64,000 nucleotides of DNA from Hetaerina americana. Lineage: Eukaryota; Arthropoda; Insecta; Odonata; Calopterygidae. The position numbers and the translations under genes are program-made. The stretch lies in NCBI GenBank assembly GCA_022747635.1, contig JAKTNV010000005.1:85370469-85434468 (forward strand). The letters are read 5' to 3'. Of this stretch, positions 40,441 to 51,349 are shown in pieces (within the stretch, counting starts at the first letter, position 1; each line of letters begins with the position of its first letter). The notes under the pieces were generated by a model. The model was given only the letters and a program-made list of their open reading frames with translations, did not search any database and was not told the origin of the DNA.

Positions 40441-41600
40441 TCAAAATATGAAATTAAATCATGGCGTTAGTCCAGGCAGTGACCGTGGACGCAAACAGCA
40501 TGGCCTCACCGGTTGAGTTTTCCCACCCCCCCGGGGTGAGTGATAGAGGTGACGGGGAGGCGTGGAGGCGAGAGAGGGTGAGGGTGGCGGATGGTTATCG
40601 GAGTTTCCGGATTTTGCGTGTGCCCGCAGCAGCATGTCGAAAAGGCCAACGAGTCTTTTTCGAGAAGCGACTGACGTAAGGCATATCGACAAGTCCCTGC
40701 ATTATTCGTTACTTCTACCGCCAGAAAGAGTTCCATTTCTCCCCTTCCCACCCTCTCCTCCTTCACCCAATCCTCTTCTCCTCCCCTCCCCCCGAGGCCC
40801 TCAAAACCTAAAGGGCTTAGCTTACCTCCTCTCGCATGCTCCCTCAAAAATCCCGGTTGGGGGCTTGGAATAAACCCCCAACAGCAAGCGTGCTTGGCGA
40901 TATGAAGCATTATCATCACATAATTCTGAAAATATTGAAAGTGCGATTCTTTCCACTTTCAAATCCACTGGAAAAAAATAATGCAAAGGAGATGATGATG
41001 AGCATTGTTTCGTATTTCATAGTTGAAAAATGCACTTTATTTTTTTTCTTACGCTGACGAAACTGTTTCAAGGATTCATCCTATCAGATGCGCGTATAAT
41101 CTGCGTTTTATCATAGATGGACTCTTAAAAACATCAGAGAGGACAAAGCGCCCTTGCTGCAACGAGACCTCGTTGCGGGTTACAGCCAGCATTTAACAGA
41201 TTTTTTTTTAAATCGTGCTTTAGGCTCGAAAAATTAATCTTGGGGGGGAAGAGGTGAGGTCGAAACGCAACGAAAGTACAAAGCAGGTGATCGGATTCCA
41301 TTTCAATGAATGTCTCGACTTCTCCTCCCCCCCCCACCCTCCCGCTATCCGTCGATCGATAACCATTCAATAAGCAAACCCCGATCGTTGCTGGCGAGGT
41401 CGTCTCCTTCCACTCCCCCTTTCACCGTTTCACTTGGGGGGATGTCAGTCACGGCGCTAGGGAGCGTCTCTCCTCGTTACTCCCGAGAATCTCCGAATCG
41501 GATCCCACGCCCCTCGCGAGGGATCCAATTCGGAAGGTTCTCGAACGATTTTCGGGTTTTTGGGCACCAATCCCAGCGTAAAACCTTCAATGCAATCACT
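40440..41600. promoter_or_regulatory. GC/CpG-rich region, possible promoter
   Basis: G+C and CpG rise sharply against AT-rich flanks from about 40430 to 40660, and again to 41600. The region begins with a candidate first coding exon and contains an imperfect 24-bp palindrome at 41484-41543. It has no transposon signature. A promoter is inferred from composition only. Confidence 0.35.
40461..40535 (+). CDS. Candidate first coding exon (25 codons)
   Basis: ATG at 40461 lies in a fair Kozak context (AATC ATGG). The frame reads MALVQAVTVDANSMASPVEF then SHPPG and stops exactly at a strong donor (GGG then GTGAGTG), phase 0. It sits at the front of a CpG-rich block. I do not recognise the protein. 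It would belong to a plus-strand gene whose other exons are not visible. Chance is a real alternative for so short a frame. Confidence 0.3.
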
Positions 41601-41689
41601 TGATCTTCTGGTGCATTGAAGATCTACCATCGCTCCTCATTGAAGGTGGGGTGTTGCTAAATTTACTGACCATAATACATCTCGTATAG

Positions 41690-41895
41690 CTATTATTTAT
41701 TTTATTTATTTATCGACTTAATTGGGCGAGGTTGAGACCTGTAGTCCCTTCTTCCACCTAACCCTTCCATTATAGACATTACATTGAAGACAATTACATA
41801 CAACCAAGCCCAAGCTAGAGGAAAATCCACCTAGGCGGGAATCGAACCCGCGGCCCCTGGGTTGGTAGGCGAGGACGTTACCCCGCCGCAACCGG
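41690..41895 (-). mobile_element. tRNA-derived SINE, family C
   Basis: The minus strand has a head with GCGGGTTCGATTCCCGCC (a perfect T-arm) and upstream GGTTGCGGCGGGGTAACG. A body of about 110 bp and an (AAATA)n-type tail follow at 41690-41718. It is a single copy here, different from families A and B. Confidence 0.65.
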
Positions 41896-42224
41896 TACGG
41901 GGTGAGAGTGAATTAACACAGAATAGAGGGCTGCTGTTGAGCTATCTCAGGATTGAAATTTTGATGACGATTATGATGAATAAATTTTATATTTTGCAGT
42001 GTTACTTCCAGATAGCGCAAGTCAATTTCTATATTAATAAGGTTCAAATATTCAGATTGAGAGATTCGTGAATCAAAACCGATACAAGGGTGATTGATCA
42101 GTTTCATTTTCAATAACAAAGTTTCTGGATTTACATTGTGGTGAAAGAAGATGTTTCTGCATGAAACATTTTACTGTGGGAAAGTCAAGTGTCTTCTTTC
42201 AACAGTTTTCAATTGCAAATTGAG

Positions 42225-42415
42225 TAGCTTCAGGCGTGATGTGGTGGAAGTCGAACGTAATGAATAACTGATCGTAGCACTTTTCCATTTAATAAAATTT
42301 ATTTTACCTGGTTATGACGTAATACATCGAAACCCGGTCGTAAAATACATTTTATCAACTGAGAAAGTGCTACGGTCAGTTAATCAGTTTTAAATTGATT
42401 GAATTAGAGCAAAAT
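42225..42415 (+). repeat. Penelope-like terminus with foldback structure
   Basis: The left part matches 18035-18138 (CTTCAGGCGTGATGTGG, GTGGAAGTCGAACG). The segment AACTGATCGTAGCACTTTT is then repeated inverted at about 42358-42380 (AAAGTGCTACGGTCAGTT). Between the arms lies a degenerate hammerhead-like motif (42308-42339: CTGGTTATGA, CATCGAAACCCGGTC). The arrangement resembles the palindrome at 47.2-47.5 kb. Confidence 0.55.
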
Positions 42416-43599
42416 CTTCAGAAATAATTTCATTTTAATTAATTTATCATAATGGACCAAAGTGTATGAGCAGAGGCACTCCCTTTTAACTATTATTGTT
42501 TATAACTTTTGCTTTTCTACTCAGGGCAGTAATCCTACTGTGATATTCCTCTATTTATCAATTTAAAAACAAACAAAATATGAAGAATTACAGAATCCAT
42601 CGGTAGTAAGTTTTCTCAGAGTTGAGACGAGGAGAATGTTTCTTAAAGCTACAATTTCTTTACAAGTACCGGAGATTTACTCGCCAAGAGTATGCTGATG
42701 CAATAAATGGTGCAGCAATTGTTGCTTACAGTAAGCAGGATGCGTATCAGGAAAAGATTTATATAACATTTGACTGATATTAGAAAACTTGAAAATCGAC
42801 CTTTGTCTGTAGACAAATGGACTCAGCGGTGATACTGAGACCTGACGACATAGATACTCTCGCTGTAAAAAGGTATTCACCCCGTTTCATTAAATTCCTT
42901 GGACCCGTTTCCATGATTAAATTTACGAGAATTGCTTGCATATTAATACAAGGTTAACAAATTGAAATGTCGTCGTATCATCAATTACACGCAAATATGG
43001 TAGGTATGATAACACTCGTTTTAGGTATTCGGACTGCATTTGTTTAATTGTTTTCATTGCAAAAGCTTCTTCTTATTAAGGATGGCTTCTAAAAAATTAA
43101 CGGTAGTCGTTGCTATTCCAAGCTTGATTTCCTTTCAAGTAATCATCCTCTTACCTAATAATATTTCTCTTCAAATTATTCTATCTACACGTTCGAGGAC
43201 ATGTATAGGAAATTCATTTGTTTTTTCTTTAAACTTCGAATTCAGAGTGGCTTCTTTTTAGCATGCCCACTTCGCTAAGATAATAAATTACTTTTTATAG
43301 TCTAGGACCTTGACGAAGAATTTTCCCATGATGCTGCATTTGTTGCCAAGAAGATTTCCCTGGCACATACATACATGTATGATCTATTGACCTGCCACAT
43401 GTTTTTGGAGTGGTGCCCAAACAATGCAACTTAGGGCTTAAACGATGGGCGAAAATGACATAGTATGCAAGACTTTATAGTCGAGATTATTAAAGATTAG
43501 AACTATATTGTCAAGTCATTTCATTGTGAACACTTCGATAAATCAAGGGACTTAATTTTATTCTCCCATGATACAATAGCAATCGAGAAAACGGAAGGC

Positions 43600-43960
43600 T
43601 AAGTTATACGTTAAAATAGAAGGGCAAAAACTAGAGCAGGTAGAACAGTTTACCTATTTCGGAAGTGTTGTGGGCCAAAACGGTCTAAGTAGTAGGGTCA
43701 CGATTGCTTTAGGCAAGGAAGCTTTCACAAGAAGGAGAGAATTTATCACAAGGACCTTGAATAAGGATGTTAAGAAAAGGTTCGTAAAAACTTTGATATA
43801 GAGCGTAGATATGTACGGCACGGAAATATGGTGGTTGAAGCAGGGTGATATGCATAGATTGGAGACTTTTGAAATGTGGGTGCGAAGAAAGAAGGAGAAA
43901 GTGAAGTGGATAGAAAGGAAAACAAACGAGAAAGTATTAAAGAAAATATTAAATATAATA
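43600..43960 (+). pseudogene. RTE-like LINE, ORF2 C-terminal fragment, copy 1
   Basis: Plus-strand reading gives KLEQVEQFTYFGSVV, FTRRREFITRTLNKDVKKRF, a stop (TAG at 43800) and MYGTEIWWLKQGDMHRLETF, then EMWVRRKKEKVKWIERKTNE. This is the post-palm region of an RTE-like LINE ('YLGS...K..LVK.L..S...YGAE.W.....RLEAFEMW.WRR'). The same family recurs, better preserved, at 50050-50484. Confidence 0.7.
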
Positions 43961-44089
43961 AGCGGATATTTCTTTCCGTTCGATACCACCCTCGGCAGAG
44001 TCCTGGACCAGAGAATTTATAGACGTAAAATTCATACAGATCACCGGCAATCAGAATTGTTGGAAAGATTTCTTGTGTGTAAGTTTAAA

Positions 44090-45400
44090 CCTTTGGTTCC
44101 CAAAGTGGGCGCTAACGCCCTCCGTGGGGCGGTACTCTAGTCTATGGGGGCGAAAAGAGGCAAGGGGGCGGCCGGGAGGCGCCGGAGGGTCTTGACAATA
44201 TGACATTTGGGAAGGCAACCCTCCTATTTGCTCCGTTATTAAACTTCGCTTTTTAAGTTTACAATGTTTCCCGCATCTGAGAGTAATTTAAACCTTGTTT
44301 TTAATTACATTTCAAAGTAGGAACGGTTGAAAAATAATTACCAATCCTTTCTCTCATAAGGGTAACTCTTGAAGGGGTTTAATTTCATTTGGTCTATCGT
44401 AGGCACAACTTCACCACGCTGAGTACTTGGGCAGTAAGGTTCAGTGTGAATGAAACGAGTGTGAATCCAGAGAGGAATCAGCTCATCTGATAATTAGATT
44501 CGGTGGTTTTACATCAAATATTTCCCTGGATAATCATTTTCCAAACCATACTGAGTGATCGCCTTTACAAAGTCCTTAAACATTGAAATTACGGCGGTTC
44601 ACAAAATTAAAGACTCTCTTAATGATCGACTAAAGAGCTCTTAATGATCGACTCTTTCGAGAGTTGTGTGATGAGAACGACGAAGATTTCAAACGTTTTT
44701 TACTACACACGGAAGTTCGTTGGTTATCAAAAGGCAATTGTATAAGGCGCTTCTACAAGCTTTTTGGCACTGTCGTGCAGTTTTTTGAGGAGAAAGATGC
44801 TTTTCTCGGCGACAACCTTAAAGAGATTAGAAGTGACGTTGTATTTTTGTCTGAACTATTTGCAAAGTTAAATGAAATGAATTTAAAATTACCGAGAAAT
44901 TATACCTACCTATAAAGGAAAAACCTGTGGTGGCTGTGCTTATTTCCAAGTTGCTTTTATTTGAACGCAACATAGGTCGCCGCGAGCTTTATCAATTTCC
45001 TTCCCTGCTTAAGCTAGAAGAGCAAGCTGGTATAGGTGATGATGAGTTGAGAGTCTTTTGTGACCATTTAGCCACCTTGCATACAAATATGATGCAGGGA
45101 TTTGAGGATCTTCTTTTGCTGGGAATTCCAGACTGGGTGATAAATCCGTTTGTAGATATTGAGGAAGTTGGAGTATTAGAGGAAGAATTAATTGGACTAA
45201 AAATGACGTTGACTTGAAACCAGAGTTTCAGATAAATTAACAAGAGTTTTGGTTGCAGAAGGAGATTTCCAATCCTTATCCTGCATTATGCATGTGGCTA
45301 AAAAACTCCTTCTTTCATTTCCGACTTTATATTTGGTGGCAAGTAGTTTAAACTCAATCATTCAGCTTATTTCCAAGCAGAGCAACAGACGTTTGTGAAC
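44090..45400 (+). mobile_element. hAT-type DNA transposon remnant
   Basis: A left end beginning TTTGGTTCCCAAAGTGGGCG resembles hAT terminal sequence. Transposase fragments at 44640-45430 follow. A SINE of family A lies directly after it, and no right terminal repeat is recognisable. Confidence 0.55.
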
Positions 45401-45430
45401 ACGGTGATTTAAGACTCCTGCTAAGTCGTA
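44640..45430 (+). pseudogene. hAT transposase (ZBED5/FAM200-like), C-terminal half
   Basis: Two frames (44664-44915 and 44927-45217), one base shift apart, read CDENDEDFKRFLLHTEVRWL, SKGNCIRRFYKLFGTVVQFF and LFERNIGRREL, then LEEELIGLKMTL. The 'LLHTEVRWLSKGNCLRRFYEL' block is typical of the hAT lineage that gave rise to vertebrate ZBED5/FAM200-type genes. Out of frame beyond 45220, remnants of the C-terminal dimerisation region (FPTLYLV, then HGDLRLL) are visible to about 45415. It is clearly inactive. Confidence 0.7.
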
Positions 45431-45712
45431 AAGGCTTCCCAAGGAGAAGGCCCGGGTTCAAATCCTGGAGCCAAAAAATATTTTTCAATTGTATCTCGAT
45501 CCCTACTTGAGGTGCTTTGTGGAGAGCACTTTGGGTGAGTACGCCGTCCGTCGGATGGGACGTTAAGCTGCGGACCCCTTGGTGCCTTTCGTCAAGAGTA
45601 TGCTAATACCAACGCCGGGTTTCTCTCCACCCTTCCTTTCCCATACATCCCTAATGGTGCAAATGACCTTAGCTGTTGGTCGCCTCCCATAAAAACTACT
45701 ACTCCTGCTAAG
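45405..45712 (+). mobile_element. tRNA-derived SINE, family A, copy 3
   Basis: The head has GGGTTCAAATCCTGGAG (box B). The body contains GAGAGCACTTTGGGTGAGTA, CGTCGGATGGGACGTTAAG and CCAACGCCGGG, and the tail is AAAAACTACTACTCCTGC. It is the best conserved of the four family A copies, inserted at the end of the hAT remnant. Confidence 0.85.
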
Positions 45713-47200
45713 TGATATTAAACCGGACGTTGGAAAACTGGTGTCATATCAAGCCCATCAATCCCATTAACATTTTATCAGATGGAAATATGTTATTAAA
45801 TTAGGCAATAGAATCTCCTTAAATGACTTCTAGGCTATGAAAAGCATCAATTATCACTTAATTGTTTAAAAACATTTTAACGAAACGTAATTGGTGATTT
45901 TATTTTCATTAATTGAAAACGTTCCTGTTATACAATTGCTTAATTTAAGTAAAAAAATGATGTGTAAACTTCTAAAAAAAGCTTTCTTAAAATTGTTTAG
46001 ATAAATTTTTTTTATGTAAAAAGTATATTCTCACCTAAGTTCCTTTTATTGCGTACTAAGTCTTTTGCATAAATGTGATACGAAAAATATACACCTATTG
46101 GATTCTAAATAAATATTTCATTAATCATTATTTGTAATTTAACTATTTAAATGTTCCCCATTTGGTTATTTTGTTATATTATCTTGGTTATTATTTTAAA
46201 GCTATCGATTGGTGGGCGTTGAGTTATAGGTTTATGGATCCAAGGAAGCGGTGGCTCGAAAACGTTTGGGAAACATTGGTTTATGTATTTTCCCGGGGCA
46301 CGATTGCGTTGAAGTCCGCGTGGGTTTTCCGCCGGGTCATGCTGTCGGCTGAGTTTCAATGACTAACTCCTTCAACACAACGTCGCAAGCTTAAACCCTC
46401 ACCCGATAGAAAACCCACGAAGACTTCACCGCATGCTTTTTAATCTGCTCCATCGATTTGTGCTCTTGTCTTACATTTTTCCGTCGACCGTCACTTGATA
46501 TGAATTGCAAAGAAGGCGTCAAAAATAGTCTGGAAATCCTTTTCTTTCCCGCTACTGGACCATCGATTTGAGAAACGATAACACGGGAAGACTAGAAGTG
46601 CGTATGGCAAAAGGAAAACTCGGGCGACTCTTCTGTACAAACGAGTTCATTTTTTTAAAGGTTTCCATCCTACCCGCAAAGGTTTCCTTCCCATTCCGCA
46701 TATGCAACCACACATTGCATACGTGCATTGCAGTTGAGCGTCTCTGGATGATCAACAGGGGCAATTCCTTCGTTCGTAATTTGAATATTTCTGGATTTAT
46801 GACATTTGTGTCAAGAGATTTTCGGTAGATCGTCGTAACTTTGTCTAATCCGAATAATTTTCTACGACGATTTTGAGTTAGTCCATAATGCCATTAACAG
46901 TCTAGAACCTACAGGAAACAATATTCACTTTAATAAAATGAAGGTACTAATGTTCTACGGCGCATATGACGCATACTTTTCCAGGCTCTATATCTCCTAG
47001 ATTATTGGTGATGATTGTGTGTTTTTGTCAAGAACTCTTCGTCAAAGGAAGGGAAATAGTTTCATTTTCCCGCGATGTAATAAAAATAGTAGAATATGGC
47101 TTCAAATTCAGATGAATGGTCCGCATTTAATGAATGCTACTACAGGCGAAATAACTTTTTCATATCGCTTAAATCAATACATGTTTCAGGTTCGTAATTT
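45713..47200. other. No recognisable gene
   Basis: AT-rich DNA with a modestly GC-richer part at 46200-46760. Short frames there lack splice sites or family resemblance. Confidence 0.45.
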
Positions 47201-47205
47201 GAAAA

Positions 47206-47465
47206 AATGTTGATTGAAGTTAATAGTTTCAGGGTTAACTTTGTGGAATTCCTTCATGATGACGGTGGAAAATGACAGAAACTTAACACTTCCACACACT
47301 TTTAATGTCCTACGACCATGGTTTCGATGCTGAGCATCATCATCAGGTTCAAAACCATGATCGTAGGACATTAAAAGTGTGCGGAAGTGTAAAGTTTCTG
47401 TTATTTTTTACCCTCATCATTTAACCCTCAAAATGTTGGTTGAATTATTTATTCAGGAAATAGTG
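47206..47465. repeat. Penelope-like terminal palindrome
   Basis: Two arms of about 115 bp (47206-47322 and 47348-47465) are inverted copies at roughly 80-90% identity. Their outer ends read GTTTCAGGGTTAACTTTGTG, as at the 3' terminus of the Penelope-like element at 21.5 kb. The centre carries a hammerhead-like motif. No RT sequence is attached, so this looks like a solo pair of inverted terminal repeats. Confidence 0.65.
47314..47346 (-). ncRNA. Hammerhead-like motif at the palindrome centre
   Basis: The minus strand reads CTGATGA, then TGATGCTCAGCATC (a GATGC/GCATC stem with a 3-base loop and one extra T), GAAA, CCATGG and TC. This is the full hammerhead order with a minimal stem III and a GTC cleavage triplet. 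Stem I pairing next to the core is weak. It is the best of the five such motifs in the window. Confidence 0.45.
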
Positions 47466-47945
47466 TATATGAGATGTGGATATGCTAATAAATATTGGAA
47501 AGAGAGTGTACATATATGTTGACATACTGCTGCCCAACCTGAAAGTTGAGATCAATTTCCAACTAAATGAAAGCTCGGACCGAGAGCGCTGGGAAAAATG
47601 GGAAAGATCAAAGATGAGTGACATCAGATAGAAGTTTGCAATTATTGATAGTAAGGATGAAGTTCTTAAATTTAAAGAAATAAGCAGATTCTTGCGCACC
47701 TGATAAAAGTAGAACCCACATTTGAAATAATTATCCCGCGCAAGATCCATTTCTTTTGAAAAATATTTCCTCGGCATCTCCCTTTAGATACGATTACAAC
47801 CGTATTCGCATTGATATTTAACACAGCATAAATGATCTCAGCGCATACAATAGGGGTTTCGTTTGACTGGATTCTACACTGGGTGAGTCAGCTCCTTCGT
47901 TTACAGCAGTAACATATTGGGTAGCAGAGTTTAAACGAGGTTTAA

Positions 47946-48254
47946 ATGAGCTGGCAAGACCAGCATCGCATTGGTCGACCAAATGAGGTGAGGATTCCAG
48001 AAACGGTGAATAAAATCCACAAAGTGATACTGGATGATCGTCGGCTGAAAGTGCACGAGCTAGCAGACATAGTAGGCATTTCAAAAAGTGCGGTACATCG
48101 CATATTAGCTGAAAATTTGGACATGAGAAAGCTGTGTGCAAGGTGGGTCCGCGTTTGCTCACACTCGAGCAAAACCAGTGTCGTGAAAATGTTTCCATTG
48201 AATGTTCAGCAAAGTTTCACAGCAAAAAAGCAGAATTTTTGCGCCGTTTCATAA
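47946..48254 (+). pseudogene. Mariner transposase, second HTH region
   Basis: The frame includes NEVRIPETVNKIHKVILDDR, LKVHELADIVGISKSAVHRI and LAENLDMRKLCARWV, the second helix-turn-helix and linker of a mariner transposase. A frameshift follows at ARWV; the adjacent frame continues PRLLTLEQNQCRENVSIECS, then FLRRFITMDEAWVH with the first acidic position, and a stop (TAA). Confidence 0.75.
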
Positions 48255-48267
48255 CCATGGATGAAGC

Positions 48268-48702
48268 ATGGGTCCATTAATTCACACCCGAGACAAAAGA
48301 ACAATCAAAGCAATGGATTCAAAAGGGTTTCCAAAGAAGGCGAAGACTGTTTCATCTGCAGGCAAGGTCATGGCGTCGGTTTTTTGGGATGCGAGTGGAG
48401 TAATTTTCATTGACTATTTTGAAAAAGGAAAAACTATCAACGGCGAGTATTATGCAAGCTTATTGCAACGTTTGAGCGAAGAAATCAAGCAAAATCGGCC
48501 GCATTTGGCTAAGAAGAAAGTGTTGTTTCATCAAGACAATGCACCAGCTCACAAATCTGTTATTGCAATGGCCAAAAATCATGAATTAAAGTTTGATTTG
48601 CTACCTCATACACTTTATTCGCCAGATTTAGCCCTCTCGGATTATTTTCTGTTCGCAAACTTGAAAAAAATGGCCCGTTGGTCAAAGATTTTCCAACCGT
48701 GA
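48268..48702 (+). pseudogene. Mariner transposase, catalytic D34D region
   Basis: The frame contains KAKTVSSAGKVMASVFWDAS, YFEKGKTINGEYYASLL, KKVLFHQDNAPAHKS (second Asp) and YSPDLALSDYFLF (third Asp), with 34 residues between the two. It ends at MARWSKIFQP, where relatives continue with QGKRF; a frameshift displaces the tail. It belongs to a different mariner subfamily from the elements at 18 and 27 kb. Confidence 0.8.
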
Positions 48703-48879
48703 AGAAGTGATGTCGGCAGTTAATGGCTATACTATATTGAGGAGTAAGACAGATCTTATTATAAAAAGGGTATCGAACTTATTGAACATTGCTCAGAAGA
48801 GTATATAGAGCTGAAAGGAGATAATTTTAAAAAATAAATACATTTTTTTCCAAAAATTTTGTGATTTCTTTGTTGGGTC

Positions 48880-49745
48880 TTAACTTAACGTCCCATCTGA
48901 CAGATAGCATACTCATTCAAAGTGCTCTCCGCAAAGCACCTTAATAAGGGATCGGGATACCACTGAAAAAGATACACTGTCTCCAGAATTTGAACCCAGG
49001 CCTTCTGGGTGAGAAGACAGTATGCCACCGCACTAACTAACTTTAATATAATAAGTTGTAGCAACAGCAGGATTTTAGAAATAAGCAAACAGTTTTGGGT
49101 TCAAAAACTCAATTATCAATAGCAATAAAATAAATGTGCCTCATTAAAACTATTGATAAAAAAATCACATCAATGAGCTTTTGAAATAAAATAATAGGAT
49201 CAATACAAAAGGTATGAAATAGAGTGGCTTGGGTTAAGTACTGCAGAACAGGTCAGAACCTTGGATGTTAAACTAAAATCTTAGCCTTTCTTGGGGTATA
49301 CACACCAGAAGAATATGTAGGCCAGTCAAAATGGGATATTAGACGGGTTGTGTGAGAATAAAATGAAAGGGGAAAGGGAGGAGTTACTTTGCTATAGTTA
49401 TGAAATAGTTAAAATGTGCATCAAGTAATAGGATTTCATGGGAGAAGAAATGTTAATGAGAATTTTGGAGAAGTTTACTGAAGAAGGTCGAGTGAATTTG
49501 TTATAAATCGCTATGAGGATGGAATAGGGAACTAATCGTGTCGGGTGTGTGCTGGAATGAGGATGGGAATCCTCTGAGTCACAAAGTGAGCAGACTAAAC
49601 TAAGTCTTTCAGTAGAGCACATGATTTTGTTTGGCGGCACTAAAGAGGTACTTATTTCATTGGCAGATTGGTCCACCAGATTGATATAAGAGAAATAGAT
49701 AGGCTTGTATTTGCGTAATTGTAAGGATATGTACGTATGTGTGAA
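48880..49745 (-). repeat. Composite repeat, copy 2 (inverted relative to 28650-29945)
   Basis: On the minus strand this holds, in order, the ATAGATAGGCTTGTATTTG region, the site that carries a SINE in copy 1 but is empty here (near 49610-49640), the CTTGATGCACATTTTAACT region and a family A SINE. The SINE is cut at GACGTTAAG (48890). No coding frame was found. Confidence 0.8.
48885..49050 (-). mobile_element. tRNA-derived SINE, family A, copy 4 (3' truncated)
   Basis: Minus-strand order: GTGGCATACTG, GGTTCAAATTCTGGAGAC, a body with GAGAGCACTTTGAATGAGTA, and GATGGGACGTTAAG, after which it stops. It is orthologous in position to copy 2 at 29637 within the composite repeat, not an independent insertion. 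Confidence 0.8.
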
Positions 49746-49907
49746 TTTCACGCGCCATACATGATTGACTCAGGGTCAGTACTTTCCTTCACATCCATTA
49801 AAGAAGGTTTCGGGTTAATTTTTGTGATTTGGTCGTTTATAAGCATCACCTCAAATTGTTAATCCACTAGTGCAAACGTGTATTAAGTGTCGCATTTGGA
49901 CACTCGT

Positions 49908-50032
49908 GCATAAGTGGTGGGCAATTCGCGAGATTTTCAAAGCCTTGTTGTTAACACAGTTCACATAGACAGAGATATCCTTCTGGTCAATAGAAAATTG
50001 AAGTTCTTTTAACTCTGACCTGTAGAAGATTG
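49908..50032. repeat. Unclassified repeat, copy 1 (direct partner at 52262-52396)
   Basis: Blocks GTGGTGGGCAATTCG, AAAGCCTTG, TTAACACA and TTCTTTTAACTCTGACCT correspond in order to 52262-52396 on the same strand. No coding function is visible. It abuts the RTE-like LINE fragment that begins at about 50045. Confidence 0.6.
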
Positions 50033-50044
50033 ATAAGTTATCTG

Positions 50045-50484
50045 GTATAACGGCTTTCACAAGGAGGAGGGAGTTGATGACAGGGACATTGAGTAAGGAT
50101 GTTAAGAAAAGACTCGTGAAAACGTTGATACGGAGCGTAGCTATGTACGGCGCGGAAACGTGGTCATTGAAGCAGGAGGATAGACGTAGACTGGAGGCTT
50201 TTGAAATGTGGGTGTGGAGAAGAATGGAGAAGGTGAAATGGACCGAAAGGGAAACAAATGAGGAAGTACTTGGAATGGTGGGCGAAGAGAGGGGCTTGTT
50301 GGGAGAAATCCTATGGAGGCAGGAAAAGTGGATTAAGGGGGTATTGACCGGCAGTGGGATGTTGAAGACTGTAATAGAGGGGAGAGTGTTAGGCAAACGA
50401 GGAAAGGGAAGGAACAGGATAGGGATGCTGGACGGGATGAAGGGAGGAAGGAATTACTCAGAGATGAAGAGGGACCTGATGTAG
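50045..50484 (+). pseudogene. RTE-like LINE, ORF2 C-terminal fragment, copy 2
   Basis: The frame begins inside FTRRRELMTGTLSKDVKKRL and runs VKTLIRSVAMYGAETWSLKQ, EDRRRLEAFEMWVWRRMEKV, KWTERETNEEVLGMVGEERG to a natural-looking stop (EMKRDLM then TAG at 50482). It is the 3' end of an RTE-like LINE, 5' truncated as is usual for these elements. The last 140 codons are intact. The family matches 43600-43960. Confidence 0.75.
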
Positions 50485-50599
50485 AGTAGGATGCAGGATT
50501 TTGTGTTTTGTTAGGAGTGATAAAATATTTATTTGGTAGTTGTGTCCATCCAAAAACCTACCTTAACCGGTATATTACCTAATAATACCTGGAATAACG

Positions 50600-50900
50600 T
50601 GAAGCTTGGTTCGGCGAATTTTTTGGAAGCTTTGAAGATGAGAAGGGTCACTGCTAAATTCGTACCTCGTGTCCTGACTGAACAGCAAAAAATTGTCGTG
50701 CATTGAAAGACCCATCTCCGAACCGACCGAGATTGTTTTCCAAGGTCATTCATTACTGGTGACAATTCATGGTGCTATGTAAAATCAAACCTCAAGGCGA
50801 TTTTCATTTGTTTTTTTCGATGTGATAGGGATAGTGCATTCTGAATTCATCCCACCAGGTCAGACTGTTAACATTTCCAACATTTTCGTCGATCCTACTC
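50600..50900 (+). pseudogene. Mariner transposase remnant
   Basis: Plus-strand pieces read EALKMRRVTAKFVPRVLTEQ, FITGDNSWCYVKSNLKAIFI (the first catalytic Asp) and IVHSEFIPPGQTVN. These are the middle blocks of a mariner transposase with stops and deletions between them. Neither end of the element is recognisable. Confidence 0.65.
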
Positions 50901-51349
50901 AACTGTACTTTCAAAAGACGTAAGTTAAAACTAATTTACGCCTTACGAAAGGATTAATTGGCTTATGTTCCAATTTGTTGGCTCGGAAACGACTTTCTAA
51001 ATATCAGCGATGATGCTGCCCCACCGACTTGATGGTAATTGTAATAACATATCTCAAGCGTTTAGGCGACAAAAACAGTACGACTTTTGCATGGCCAATA
51101 AACGCAAAATTTATCTATAGTAATATCAGGGAGAAGGTGAGGTCCACTTCAAATAATGCAACCTTGGCCCGCAGCAGAGGACCTCCGGACAGTACTCAAA
51201 AACCTGATCTATCGCTAATTCCAGGGAATCTGAGAACGATACTTCAGGGAGTCCCACGGCGGCAGTTACCCCCTTGACCCCTCTATCCTCCATGTCCTGA
51301 CGATTCCGTCGCACCGAAACTCAAATTAGGGCAAACGTCTTTGCTGGAT

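Larger units (their letters stand above)
47860..48850 (+). mobile_element. Mariner element remnant, 5' truncated
   Basis: Plus-strand transposase sequence runs from about 47905 (AEFKRGLNELARPA) to 48815. I could not identify terminal inverted repeats with confidence. A minus-strand SINE begins directly to the right, at 48880. Confidence 0.6.
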
